Assembly (NCBI GenBank): GCA_946811185.2
Contig: OX328106.1
Location: 33,601,694-33,665,693, forward strand
Source of the DNA: Hippopus hippopus
Lineage: Eukaryota > Mollusca > Bivalvia > Cardiida > Cardiidae
DNA: 64,000 nt
Direction of reading: 5' to 3'
The notes beneath the pieces were generated by a model, which saw nothing but the letters and a program-made list of their open reading frames with translations, did not search any database and was not told where the DNA came from. This document shows, in pieces, positions 55,151 to 64,000 of this stretch. Positions within the stretch are counted from its first letter, which is position 1, and each line of letters begins with the position of its first letter. The translations under genes were made by a program, and so were the position numbers.

Positions 55151-55883
55151 GTTACGAAGAAAAAAGAAAAGTTTCTCCCTGTGGCTGTGGCCATGATGGA
55201 TAGGTTTATTGTGGCCCAGGCATGCACCACAAGATAGGTTTTAGTCTACCAAAGATGAAATACGGGTACTGAATAAATGTGTTTTTAAATAACTTAGCTG
55301 TCCTGTATTCCATGTCTGTCATCATTCTGTCTGTAAACAAGATATCTTATTTCCCTGCAAATGTAATTTTGATAAAAAATGTTAGTGTTAGTAAGTAGAA
55401 TTATTTTAGAATTTTAAATGCATAAGTTGATGAAATACTCAAAGACTATTTTAACCTAATTTTAGTTTGTAAAAACTATCAAATAAATTGACTTACCATT
55501 ATGCAGTAAATATTAAGCATTTTAGGGATCAAAATTTAATATTAAAATCACACATTGATGAAAGTGGGAATATTTAGATATTTGTCAAAACTTTAAATAT
55601 CAATCATCAATTTATGAATTGGTCATGTGAGGTCAATGATTAAGTCACTGGGTCAAAAATGTAATGAATGTCAGAGTTCAGCATCATCTAATCTCTATCA
55701 AACATTGTCCAAATATTGTTTATATTCTGATAACTACAGATAACAGTAGTATTGCAGGATTTTAAAAGCAAATAGTACTGTTATGGCATGTTTTTTTTTT
55801 CTTTTCAAAATTCTGAAGCAAGTGTTGGCAAAATTAATATTAGCATGGACCACACTACGAGCAATAAAGAGATAATGGTCCTC

Positions 55884-56113
55884 TTAACTCTTTACCAAAC
55901 AACAAAATTGTAGTCTCGACCAAATTGAAAGCATGAACAGACGTCAAAATAAAATGTAGCTCAAGTGATGAATTCTGTCTTTGATAGGATAGAAAACATT
56001 ATTGGAAAAGGAGAAAATGCCGGTAACCAGCATTTTCTCCTTTTTCCACAATGTTTTGAAAAGCCTTCACCCTTAAGGTCATTTAAACTCAGGATTGTGT
56101 GGTAAAGGGTTAA
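55884..56113 (+). mobile_element. Family A MITE, full length
   Basis: TTAACTCTTTACCAAACAAC to GTGTGGTAAAGGGTTAA, 230 bp. The centre reads GGTAACC although the flanks are forward, so the loop base has flipped. 55150-55880 shows no gene. Confidence 0.87.
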
Positions 56114-56396
56114 TTTTATAACCAGCTCAGAAATACATAATAGCCCTCTTAACGTTATTATCTGTTCAGAAGTTGGAACCCTGTTGGAATTTTTCTCTGA
56201 TAACTGTAGTCAGAGCACCAAAGACTTTTTTCCCTTGAATCTTAAACAATGTCCTTGTACCCAAAGAGAATAACATTATTGATTTTTATTTACTTTTTCC
56301 ACCATTTAATGGAGTCAGAACATATGTTTGCATGTCAGAAAGCAATTTTAGACCTGATGCACGAAAGACTGACTTCATTGGCTTTTGCAGAATTTA

Positions 56397-56625
56397 TACA
56401 CTTTACTGAACAATCTTGAGTTTAAACAACAGTAAAGAAGAAGCCTTTTGAAAACCTTTTGGAAATGGAGAAAATTCTGAAAACCAGCATTTCTCCTTTT
56501 CCCAATAATGCTTTCTACAGTATCAACAACGTATTTGCAAGTCTAGCCATATCTCATTTGTCACCTGTAACTGCATTTTAACATGAACCAGTCAAGTCAG
56601 AAGTTAGTCTTTTGGTAAAGAGGTG
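56397..56625 (-). mobile_element. Family A MITE, degenerate
   Basis: CACTTTACTGAACAATCTTG, GCCTTTTGAAAACC, eroded hairpin, TTTTGGTAAAGAGGTGA. Confidence 0.6.
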
Positions 56626-56639
56626 AGGTACCTATGGAT

Positions 56640-57035
56640 GACAGTTAAGATAAAGATTGGACTGCACATAAGGTGAAGTCTGATCTTGCATCTTTACTGG
56701 TTGATGATTTATGGAACATTCTGATCACAAGCAGCTTGTACAACTTTCAAGTCTAGGGTACCTGCTAAAACAATGTTGATTTCAAGTATGTAGACACTAA
56801 GGGTCGAGTGAAGGTGACATCTGATTACAAAATCAAAGCTACTTTGTTTCCTGGAAAAACAGATCCTAAGTTTTACTATTAGAGACAGAAGAATAAACCC
56901 AACATCCATTTCAGTCCAGAAATTAGACCCACATAATTACAATTTTGTGGTTCTTCTGTCTGTTTTGTTTTTGCCAAGCAGACTGCATGTTTTATGCAGT
57001 CTGATCTTAATCTACATTGACTGTAAAGGATACTA
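56640..57035. repeat. Two family B hairpin fragments
   Basis: AAAGATTGGACTGCACATA..GTCTGATCTTGCATC (56651-56695) and CAGACTGCATGTTTTATGCAGTCTGATC (56980-57007, written in two parts here: CAGACTGCATG and ATGCAGTCTGATC). Both lack TTAA ends. Confidence 0.55.
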
Positions 57036-57058
57036 CAGTGGTGAAAAATATTTACAGA

Positions 57059-57228
57059 GTTAACCCTTTACCAATCAACCCTGGGTTTTGACAACTCTGA
57101 AAATGGCGCTTTTTGAAAACAGTGAGAAAAGGAGGAAATGCTAATCATCAGCATTTCTGCTTTTCCCACAATGTTTTTAAGAGCCCTCTTCCTTAGGGTT
57201 ATTAAAAGTCAGATTTGTATGGAAAAGC
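57059..57228. mobile_element. Family A variant with two like arms (complete palindrome)
   Basis: TTAACCCTTTACCAATCAACC and the following arm are of the 'right-end' type; the other side (CCCTCTTCCTTAGGGTTATTA) is also of that type, so the entire ~170 bp folds back, not only the centre. Confidence 0.6.
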
Positions 57229-57462
57229 GACTTACAATTCTGAAAGCAGCCCTAAGTATTGAGTTTCTGAGGCTAGATTTTTTTGTTACACCAGTCTAAT
57301 CTTGATCTACACTGTCTACTCAAACAACTTGATATTGTAGACAGGGCTTCAAAGAAGAATTCAATGTAAAGTGGTTGAATAGCTTTTATGGAGTCTGTTG
57401 CAGTGCAATAAAATTCACAATAATAATTTTTTGTCTGAATGTGTGAATTTCATAGATTTTAA

Positions 57463-57673
57463 CCTGTTACCAATCAGTCCCTAATCCTGAGGATTAATGC
57501 TAAAAATTTTTGGAAAAGGAGAAAATGCCACTAACCAGCATTGCCTCCTTTTCCCATGTTTTATACCCCTTTAACAACAAATGACATGTGAGCACCATTT
57601 AATTTGTCATCTACATAATATATTATGGTTTCAGTTTGGACCAGTCTAAAATGTTGTTTGTTAGACAGTTAAT
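57463..57673 (-). mobile_element. Family A MITE, degenerate
   Basis: TAACCTGTTACCAATCAG, hairpin GGAGAAAATGCCACTAACC, GGACCAGTCTAAAATGTTG, TTAGACAGTTAA. Confidence 0.6.
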
Positions 57674-57847
57674 GGTTGATTTAAGAAATAGTCTTCTTTC
57701 TATCATGGTTTATTGTTCAATAAACCACGGTTGTGAGTTATGAGGCACAATAAATAATCCTCGAGGGGGATAGCCCGAGTGGTTTATTCATTGCGCCTCA
57801 TGTTGAACGATAAACCACAATAGAAAGAAGATTATTTCAATTCTAAA

Positions 57848-58033
57848 ATGGCCAACTCTTTATCAAAGGAAAACAAGTTCATACTTAGTGTAGAAGAGCG
57901 GATGCAGATAATATTTCCCTTGAATAAACCATGGCTGTTACAATTACTAACCAAAACAAAACCCTACTGCCCAGTCCGTAAATATGAAAAGAATCAAAAT
58001 TTCAATAAAACTTTGGCATCAAGCACAACATAA
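57848..58033 (+). CDS. Short ORF of family F (61 aa), function unknown
   Basis: MANSLSKENKFILSVEERMQ then IIFPLNKPWLL. 'SVEERM.I' faintly recalls the first helix of transposase helix-turn-helix domains, but this is weak. At 48255 the same text survives with a broken start. It may be the N-terminal remnant of a transposase or only conserved non-coding sequence. Confidence 0.3.
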   Translation: MANSLSKENKFILSVEERMQIIFPLNKPWLLQLLTKTKPYCPVRKYEKNQNFNKTLASSTT

Positions 58034-58228
58034 AAAAAACACACCATTTTACTATTATATTTTTCCCCATTCAAATGACGAAGAAGAACAAATGTATTGT
58101 CAAGCATTAGAGTTGCAGTTGCTTCAATTGCTCTGAATATTACTCCACCCACTCCCAATGCAACACCGGTCAATATTTTGAACTAACCTTTAACTTGAAA
58201 AGACTCTTGATTTACATAATATTATTTT

Positions 58229-58606
58229 TACCGATAACATTTCAAATAGCTCCATCGTTGTCAATTTTTATCAAAAACAGTTAATATTGGTAAATCCTTA
58301 AGGATTTTCCTTCCTCCTTGGTCTAGGAGCGGAAAATGAAGATTTGCTTACGTAAAGAGGTTTGTGGTTTTCATTGATAAAATATCAGAGGGCAAAGACA
58401 TTGAACAGTCACAGGCTACATATGTTTACTGATGACATTTCAGTTTAGCTTCATCATTGTAAGTTTTTATCAGAAACAGTTAATATTGGTAAATCCTTGA
58501 GGATTTTCCTTCCTCCTTGGCCTAGGAGTGGAAAATGACGATTTTATGTAAAGTGACTTTCATTGATAAAATAGCAGAGGGCAAAGACATTGAACAGTCA
58601 CAGGTG
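58229..58606. repeat. Tandem duplication, 2 x ~190 bp
   Basis: GTTAATATTGGTAAATCCTT, GATTTTCCTTCCTCCTTGG and CAAAGACATTGAACAGTCAC occur in the same order at 58229-58426 and 58427-58606, inside the family F unit. Confidence 0.85.
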
Positions 58607-58724
58607 ACTTACTTATACAGAATGATGTCACTCGATATAGAATGACATAGATTTTACCACGCTTTCGTTGCACTGTGTTTATAAAGCTGAATTCACGTGT
58701 CATGTTAGAATAGTGCTTAATCAA

Positions 58725-58870
58725 TTGCCAGATATGACCAGTATTTCTCCCTTGCCTGATTTTTCTACCCTTTCAGAGACATATCTTATCATTCTGAGTG
58801 GAATTAATTTCATCTACAAAATGCTTTGAATGTCAACAGGTCTAAATTCCAATGTCTGATGAAGGGTTTG
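58725..58870 (-). repeat. Family A MITE fragment
   Basis: TTTTTCTACCCTTTCAGAGAC, TTTCATCTACAAAATGC, ACAGGTCTAAATTCC and TGATGAAGGGTTTG fit the right half of the family; the rest is lost. Confidence 0.5.
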
Positions 58871-59036
58871 AAATCTTACTAATGAGTGAAGCGCCTAAAT
58901 ATATTGTCTATTATAATGTCTGAAGGCTGTCCTGATATCAGAGTATAGTCAGAGTTGTAGTGTTTAGTTTGCAAAGCACATTAAATTTTTCACAGACTGT
59001 TGTTTGTATATATGTACATATGAATGCCACTTTGAT

Positions 59037-59267
59037 TTGGTTGGCATATCTGACTCGTGACCTGGAGGTTGCAGGTTTAATACCCGAACTTTCTTTCCAG
59101 CGATTTTTCACCTCTCACCTCTGATGCATGTGAGAAAAGCAGTCAGTGGCTTTGGAAAGAAAGTTGTGTGAGTACTGGTGTGAGAAAGCCAGGAAACACA
59201 TGGGTGCGTCACTGACTGCCATGATCTGACCTAAGCTGTTAAAATGGCGTTAACCTCCAATACAAAA
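59037..59267 (+). mobile_element. tRNA-derived SINE, 5'-truncated, 10-bp TSD
   Basis: Same family as 1140-1406 (CAGCGATTTTTCACCTCTCA, GTGAGAAAAGCAGTCAGTGG, GGAAACACATGGGTGCG). CCACTTTGAT at 59027-59036 and 59268-59277 flanks it; the A-box half of the head is missing. Confidence 0.88.
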
Positions 59268-59729
59268 CCACTTTGATCTGCCAAAACCTCACTATAATGC
59301 TAATTGTTATAATGCAGTTTGGATATACCACAAATTATTGAAATATGCATCCAAAAAATACTGGGACTATAGGAAGAAAAAAGGCCAAACTTGGTAATAT
59401 TTCAAAACTCTACATTTTTACTTGGATAAAAGAGTTGCTAAGCAAACATAATTATGGTTTTCTGTGAAACCCAGCTATGGGTGCTTTACAGAGGTTGATG
59501 CATACTAGAATTTGGTAAACTAAAGCTGTCAAATATCAGAATTCTATCACAGTCACAATGTACAGTCACAAAGCAAGTTTTCCTTGACTGCTATTGTAAT
59601 AGATCCAGAAATAAGAATATTTATGGTGAGTGAAACAGTTGACAAAACTTGTGACAATAGGCACAAACCTGAACGAAGTTTGTCTGTACGTAATGATGAA
59701 AAAATCAATTGGTGCTGTCCAAAGTAGTT

Positions 59730-59937
59730 TTTGACTTTTACCAAATGACAAAACTTTAGACTTGTTCGAAATAAAAGCATGTGTAGACAAAAAATTGAAT
59801 TAGGGACAGTTGATGATGTTTTTCTTTGAAAGAGTAGATAACATTGTGGTTACTAGCATTTTCTCCTTTTCCAACAATGTTTTCAACAGCCTTTTTCCTC
59901 AAGGCCATGGAAATACAGGATTTTGTGTTGAAGGTTA
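59730..59937 (+). mobile_element. Family A MITE
   Basis: CTTTTACCAAATGACAAAAC, first hairpin arm mostly deleted, GTTACTAGCATTTTCTCC, TTTGTGTTGAAGGTTAA. Confidence 0.7.
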
Positions 59938-59987
59938 AAGACTTTGCAGTTTGAGTAATTTTCTATGGCAACTTTCTGAAATAAAAA

Positions 59988-62535
59988 TTTTTAGCTTGGC
60001 TGTTTTTCGAAGAAATATCAAGGTATTGTCATAGTCCTGTCGTTGTCTTTGTCATTATGCAGAACTTTGATATTTATCTGCAATGACTGAAGATATTAAC
60101 TTCAAACCCAGAGTAGTTGTTGACTATAAGATAAACAAGAAAACATAAAACAGGGGTAGATAATCATCAAAGTATTTTTGACACAGTAATGCCCCTTTTT
60201 AATCATAGAATTTTACAAACTTTGACATTTTATGGTATTCTGTCATTACTAAAGATATTTACTTCAAACCTGGACAAGTTGATCACAATTAAAAGGAGAA
60301 CCCATGTAACAGGAGCAGGTAAGCATTAGAATATTTTTGACACAGTTCTTCCCCTTTTTTAACTTAAAATTTTTATAAACTTTTTTAGCTCACCTGAGCA
60401 CAAAGTGCTCATGGTGAGCTTTTGTGATCGTGCTGTGTCCAGCGTCCGGCGTCCGTTGTCAACTTGCACACTCTAGAGGCCACATTTTCAGTCCGATACT
60501 CATGAAACTTGGTCAGAATGTTTGTCTCGATGATATCTCGGACGAGTTCGAAAATGAGTTATGTCGGGTTAAAAAACTAGGTCACTAGGTCATATCTTAG
60601 AAAAACCTTGTGTACGCTCTAGAGGCCACATTTTCAGTCAGATACTCATGAAACTTAGTCAGAATGTTTGTTTCGATGATATCTCGGATGAGTTTGAAAA
60701 TGAGTCATGTTGGGTCAAAAACTAGGTCACTAGGTCAAATCTTGGAAAAACCTTGTGTACACTCTAGAGGCCACATTTTCTGTCCAATACACATGAAACT
60801 TAGTCAGAATGTTTGTCTCGAAGTCAGAATGTTTGTCTCGATGATACCTTGGATGAGTTTGAAAATGGGTCATGTCGGGTCAAAAACTAGGTCACCAGGT
60901 CAAATCTTAGAAAAACCTTGTGTACGCTGTAGAGGCCACATTTTCTGTCCAATACTCCTGAAAGTTGGTCAGAATGTTTGTCTTGATGACATCTCGGATG
61001 AATTTGAAACTGGGCCATGTCGGGTCAAAAACTGGGTCACTAGGTCAAATCTTAGAAAAACCTTGTGTACGCTCTAGAGGCCACATTTTCTGTCCAATAC
61101 TCTTGAAATTTGGTCAGAATGTTTGTCTTGATGATATCTCGTACGAGTTTGAAAATGGGCCATGTGGGGTCAAAAACTAGGTCACTTGGTCAAAGCTTAG
61201 AAAAACCTTGTGTACGCTCTAGAGGCCACATTTTCAGTCCAATACTCTTGAAAGTTGGTCAGAATGTTTGTCTTGATGATATCTCTGACAAATTTGAAAA
61301 TGGGCCATGTTGGGTCAAAAACTAGGTCACTAGGTCAAATCTTAAAAAAACCTTGTGTAAGCTCCAGAAGCCACATTTTCTGTCCAATAGTCTTGAAAGT
61401 TGGTTAGAATGTTTGTCTTGATAATATTGCAGACGAGTTTGAAAGTGGGCCATGTGGGGTGAAAAACTAGGTCACAAGGTCAAATCTTAGAAAAACCTTG
61501 TGTACTCTCCAGAAGTCACATTTTCAGTCCAATGCTCTTTAAAGTTGGTGAGAATGTTTGTCATGATGATAGCTTGGATGAGTTTGAAAATGGGTCATGT
61601 CAGGTCAAAAACTAGGTCACCAGGTTAAATCTTAGAAAAACCTTTTTGTACGCTCTAGAGGCCACATTTTCAGTCCAATAATCTTGAAATTCGGTCAGAA
61701 TGTTTGTCTTGATAATTTCTTAGACTAGTATGAAAATGGGTCATGTTGGATAGAAAACTAGGTCACAAGGTCAAATCTAGGAAAAACCTTTTGTATTATA
61801 ATTACAGTCCAATATTCTTTCAACTTTTGTTAGAATGTTTGTCTTGGTGATATCTTGCATGAGTTTGAAAATGGGTCACGTGAAATAAAAAGTAGGTCAC
61901 CAAGTTTCATCCTTGAAAAACCATGTGTACGCTCTAGAGGCCACATTTTTAGTCCAATAATCTTGAAATTTGCTTTGAATGTTTGTCTTGATAATATCTT
62001 AGACTAGTATGAATATGGGTGATGTTGGGTAAAAAACTAGGTCACTAGGTCAAATCTCGGAAAAACCTTTTGTACACCCTTAAGGCCACATTTTCTCTCA
62101 AATACTCATGAAAGTTTGTCGGACTGTATGTCTGGATAATTTCTACATGTGAAGTAGGCCGCTGAGACAAAGTCTAGAAAAAGCTTGTGTGCTCTGTAGT
62201 GGCCATATTTGTAAGCCCAATACTAATGAGTGTTTGTCAGAGTGTTTGTCTTAATATCTCTGAAGAGATTCGAAATGGGTCATGTTTGATCAAAAGGCTC
62301 AGGTGAGCGACTTCAGGGCCATCATGGCCCTCTTGTATAATATTTCTGTCATAACGAAAGATATTTGCTTCAAATTTGGACTAGTTGTTCACTACCATAA
62401 GATTGACCCATACCACAGGGGCAGGAAACTATCAAAAATTCTTTGACATAATTATGCCCTGTTTTTGACTTAGAATTTTTACCATTAGCAACTTTAGCCA
62501 AGTGTTTAGGCACTTGCATGCAGTGCTCTTGTTTG
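59988..62535 (+). mobile_element. Family D element split by a family H element
   Basis: TTTTTAGCTTGGCTGTTTTTC start, two core units ending at AAACTTTTTT (60386); after the guest it resumes at TATAATATTTCTGTCAT (62336) and ends with hairpin GGCACTTGCATGCAGTGC followed by TCTTGTTT. Confidence 0.78.
60387..62335 (+). mobile_element. Family H (HINE-like) element, largest copy
   Basis: 5' end AGCTCACCTGAGCACAAAG with a self-complementary GTGCTCATGGTGAGCT; about twelve tandem ~146-bp units (GAGGCCACATTTTC...CTAGGTCAC...AAAAACCTTGTGTACGC); 3' subterminal GGCTCAGGTGAGCG, hairpin AGGGCCATCATGGCCCT, CTTG end. One unit holds a 20-bp internal doubling (GTCAGAATGTTTGTCTCGA) at 60803-60841. Confidence 0.85.
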
Positions 62536-64000
62536 ATGTATTACATTTGATTATTTCACGAAGCTGATGTAAAAAATGTGTTTGTGTTGAAAAAGAAAAA
62601 AAAAAAAAATAGAAAAAACCCAGTGGAAAATTAGCTGTTAAAACTGAACTACTCTAGATAAACTTGAGATAAAAGTCTTCATACAGATATGAAAATGTGG
62701 GATTGTAATTTAATACATAAGGATCTAAAACTGCAGAAATCTAAGAGACATTATAGACATAAACAACTGCAACATTACAGCTAAACAATCACTAGTTTTT
62801 TGTAAAAGAAGAAATAGTTGGCTGCAGGAAGCTAGCAAAATATTTATCAGAGGGGGGATGTAATTATACTGGTTCTTGAAAAAGCAAGTTGCCAAGATCA
62901 ATCTTGATTTTCTTGAAATTGATACATGAGCCTGTCTGAGCTAGAATTTACCCATAGGGATTTTTCCTCAAGGTCCTCTGTCACTGTAACACTGTTCAAT
63001 TTGATGTTCAGTTGAGGTGAATCTGTAAAACCTGCTTGTTGTACAGGCTGTATTTCATTAAAGTGCAACTTGGGTACTTTACAAGTGACACATATTAAAC
63101 AAAAGAAGAAAAAAAGAGAGAGATATGGTGTAAGGAAGCAGTTCTTTCCTTTACCATGACAGACTTGGATAACATATCAAACCCAGGAGGGTTGTAATTT
63201 TAAATTTTAAGAGTAGCGGCCTGATTACCCGTGACATTTTGTCTTCTAATTTTAAATTGGAATTAAATTTAGAATGGTTTGTGCATTATGGCCCCCTTGT
63301 CACCAATACAAATTTCAAATATCCTTACCTATCACAATAAAACTAGAATCTACCTCTGCCAGCATTGAATTTTTGCAGTAGATTTGGTTCAAATGATGGT
63401 TGTTTCCTTTGAAAGTGTTGAAGATTACATTGTGGGGAGAGGTTTTTTCCAGCATTTTTTACCTTTTCCACATGATTTTCAAGGCTTTTTTCACATGGTA
63501 AAAACACTGATTTCATGACCATGATGTTTTAGGATTTGAATATTTTACTTGAAGAAACTGCTGTAAAATGATCTAATATTAAATGTGGGACATCGATCAT
63601 AAGCTCTTAAACCTTTAAGCAGCATACAATTATATTTATGGACAAAATATTTCTTGCATAGTGATTTTATCCTTTTTGTCAGGAACAACATGATATTTAT
63701 GTGATGCTTATTGAAATCAGAAAACATCAGAATTATAGCCTTTTTTTTTTTGTGTGTGAAAAAAAAAAACAACTTTTCTTCCTCAAGTTAGATTCCATTT
63801 CATTTATAAAAGTAGAGAGGACCTGCCTTGCACATTTATTTGTCACATAATCAAACAAGCGTCATTGGGAGTCATGTTAAGTTTTGTCCAAAGCCTTGGA
63901 TCACCAAGGTGTACTAAACAGCTAGTGCAGATATCTGTCTGGAGCTTATACAAATTGAACACACAATGCAGAGTATTAAAGACTCGAAAGAAAGAATGCT
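62536..64000. other. Interval without recognised gene
   Basis: Only a worn family A piece near 63340-63500 (TACATTGTGGGGAGAGG..CAGCATTTTTTACC) and poly-A/T runs are seen. No splice-supported frame was found. Confidence 0.5.

Larger units (their letters stand above)
57681..58711 (+). mobile_element. Family F composite: foldback plus 872-bp TIR unit
   Basis: Foldback 57685-57838, then ATTCTAAAAT (57840) to ATGTTAGAAT (58702-58711). The unit contains a short ORF and a ~190-bp tandem duplication and ends with the same GCTTTCGTTGCACTGTG block as 48411-48460. Confidence 0.78.

Noticed and set aside
55150..55245. Frame reading EKFLPVAVAMMDRFIVAQA, recalling the 'FPLA..LDRFL' helix of D-type cyclins
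   Set aside because: Only about 12 residues are suggestive, a stop follows at once, there are no splice sites and no neighbour exons; chance or a relic too short to call.
57848..58033. Assignment of the family F ORF to a named transposase family
   Set aside because: Only a weak resemblance of 'SVEERMQI' to a helix-turn-helix start; no catalytic domain follows.
60664..61325. Long open frames (137, 71 and 71 aa) with repeated MFVSMI/SHVGSKTRS text
   Set aside because: They are translations of the ~146-bp tandem core of a Helitron-like element whose period happens to keep the frame; no domain, start context or splice support.
60387..62335. CRISPR-like array
   Set aside because: Repeat units are long, contiguous and similar throughout, with no unique spacers, in an animal genome.

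Overview
The window is animal nuclear DNA: AT-rich, with long GT-AG introns, no operons and no bacterial signals. The repeat types (tRNA-derived SINEs, foldback MITEs, Helitron-like elements ending in CTCTTG and carrying tandem cores) point to a mollusc, most likely a bivalve. That assignment is an inference from repeat style and was not tested by database search.

One gene can be supported. Positions 1418-13555 (+) hold twelve exons covering the C-terminal ~418 residues of an M17 (leucyl aminopeptidase family) peptidase that resembles the proteins usually named 'putative aminopeptidase W07G4.4'. All splice sites are canonical, all phases agree, and every metal-ligand and catalytic residue of the family is present. 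About 100 N-terminal residues are expected upstream of the window. Introns and 3' flank are full of repeats, and a SINE sits directly against the first visible exon.

The remaining ~50 kb is intergenic and built almost entirely of nested mobile elements. (1) Family A: ~228-bp MITEs with TTAACCCTTTACC termini and a central near-perfect 67-bp palindrome; about 45-50 copies or fragments, including arrays in which neighbours share one TTAA and cases where one copy has jumped into another. (2) Family B: a second TTAA-flanked MITE of ~212 bp with a different central palindrome (GATCAAGATCAGACTGCA). (3) Family C: ~260-bp MITEs with TGAGCCATGCTC ends. (4) Family D and family H: Helitron/HINE-like elements with subterminal inverted repeats, a 3' hairpin followed by CTCTTG, tandem-repeat cores and insertion after T-runs; two H elements sit inside D elements. 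(5) A 4.6-kb inverted-repeat element (34547-39152) inserted in a family-A MITE with a candidate 6-bp target duplication, and itself invaded by an H element in one arm. (6) A decayed pogo/Tigger-like element (20344-22450), tRNA-SINEs with clear target-site duplications, a ~640-bp TIR element, a foldback+ORF composite present twice, and several local tandem duplications.

No rRNA, CRISPR, intact transposase, reverse transcriptase or functional tRNA gene was recognised. The notable biology is the layered transposition history and the TTAA hairpin MITE population, which could supply many intronic and intergenic RNA hairpins.
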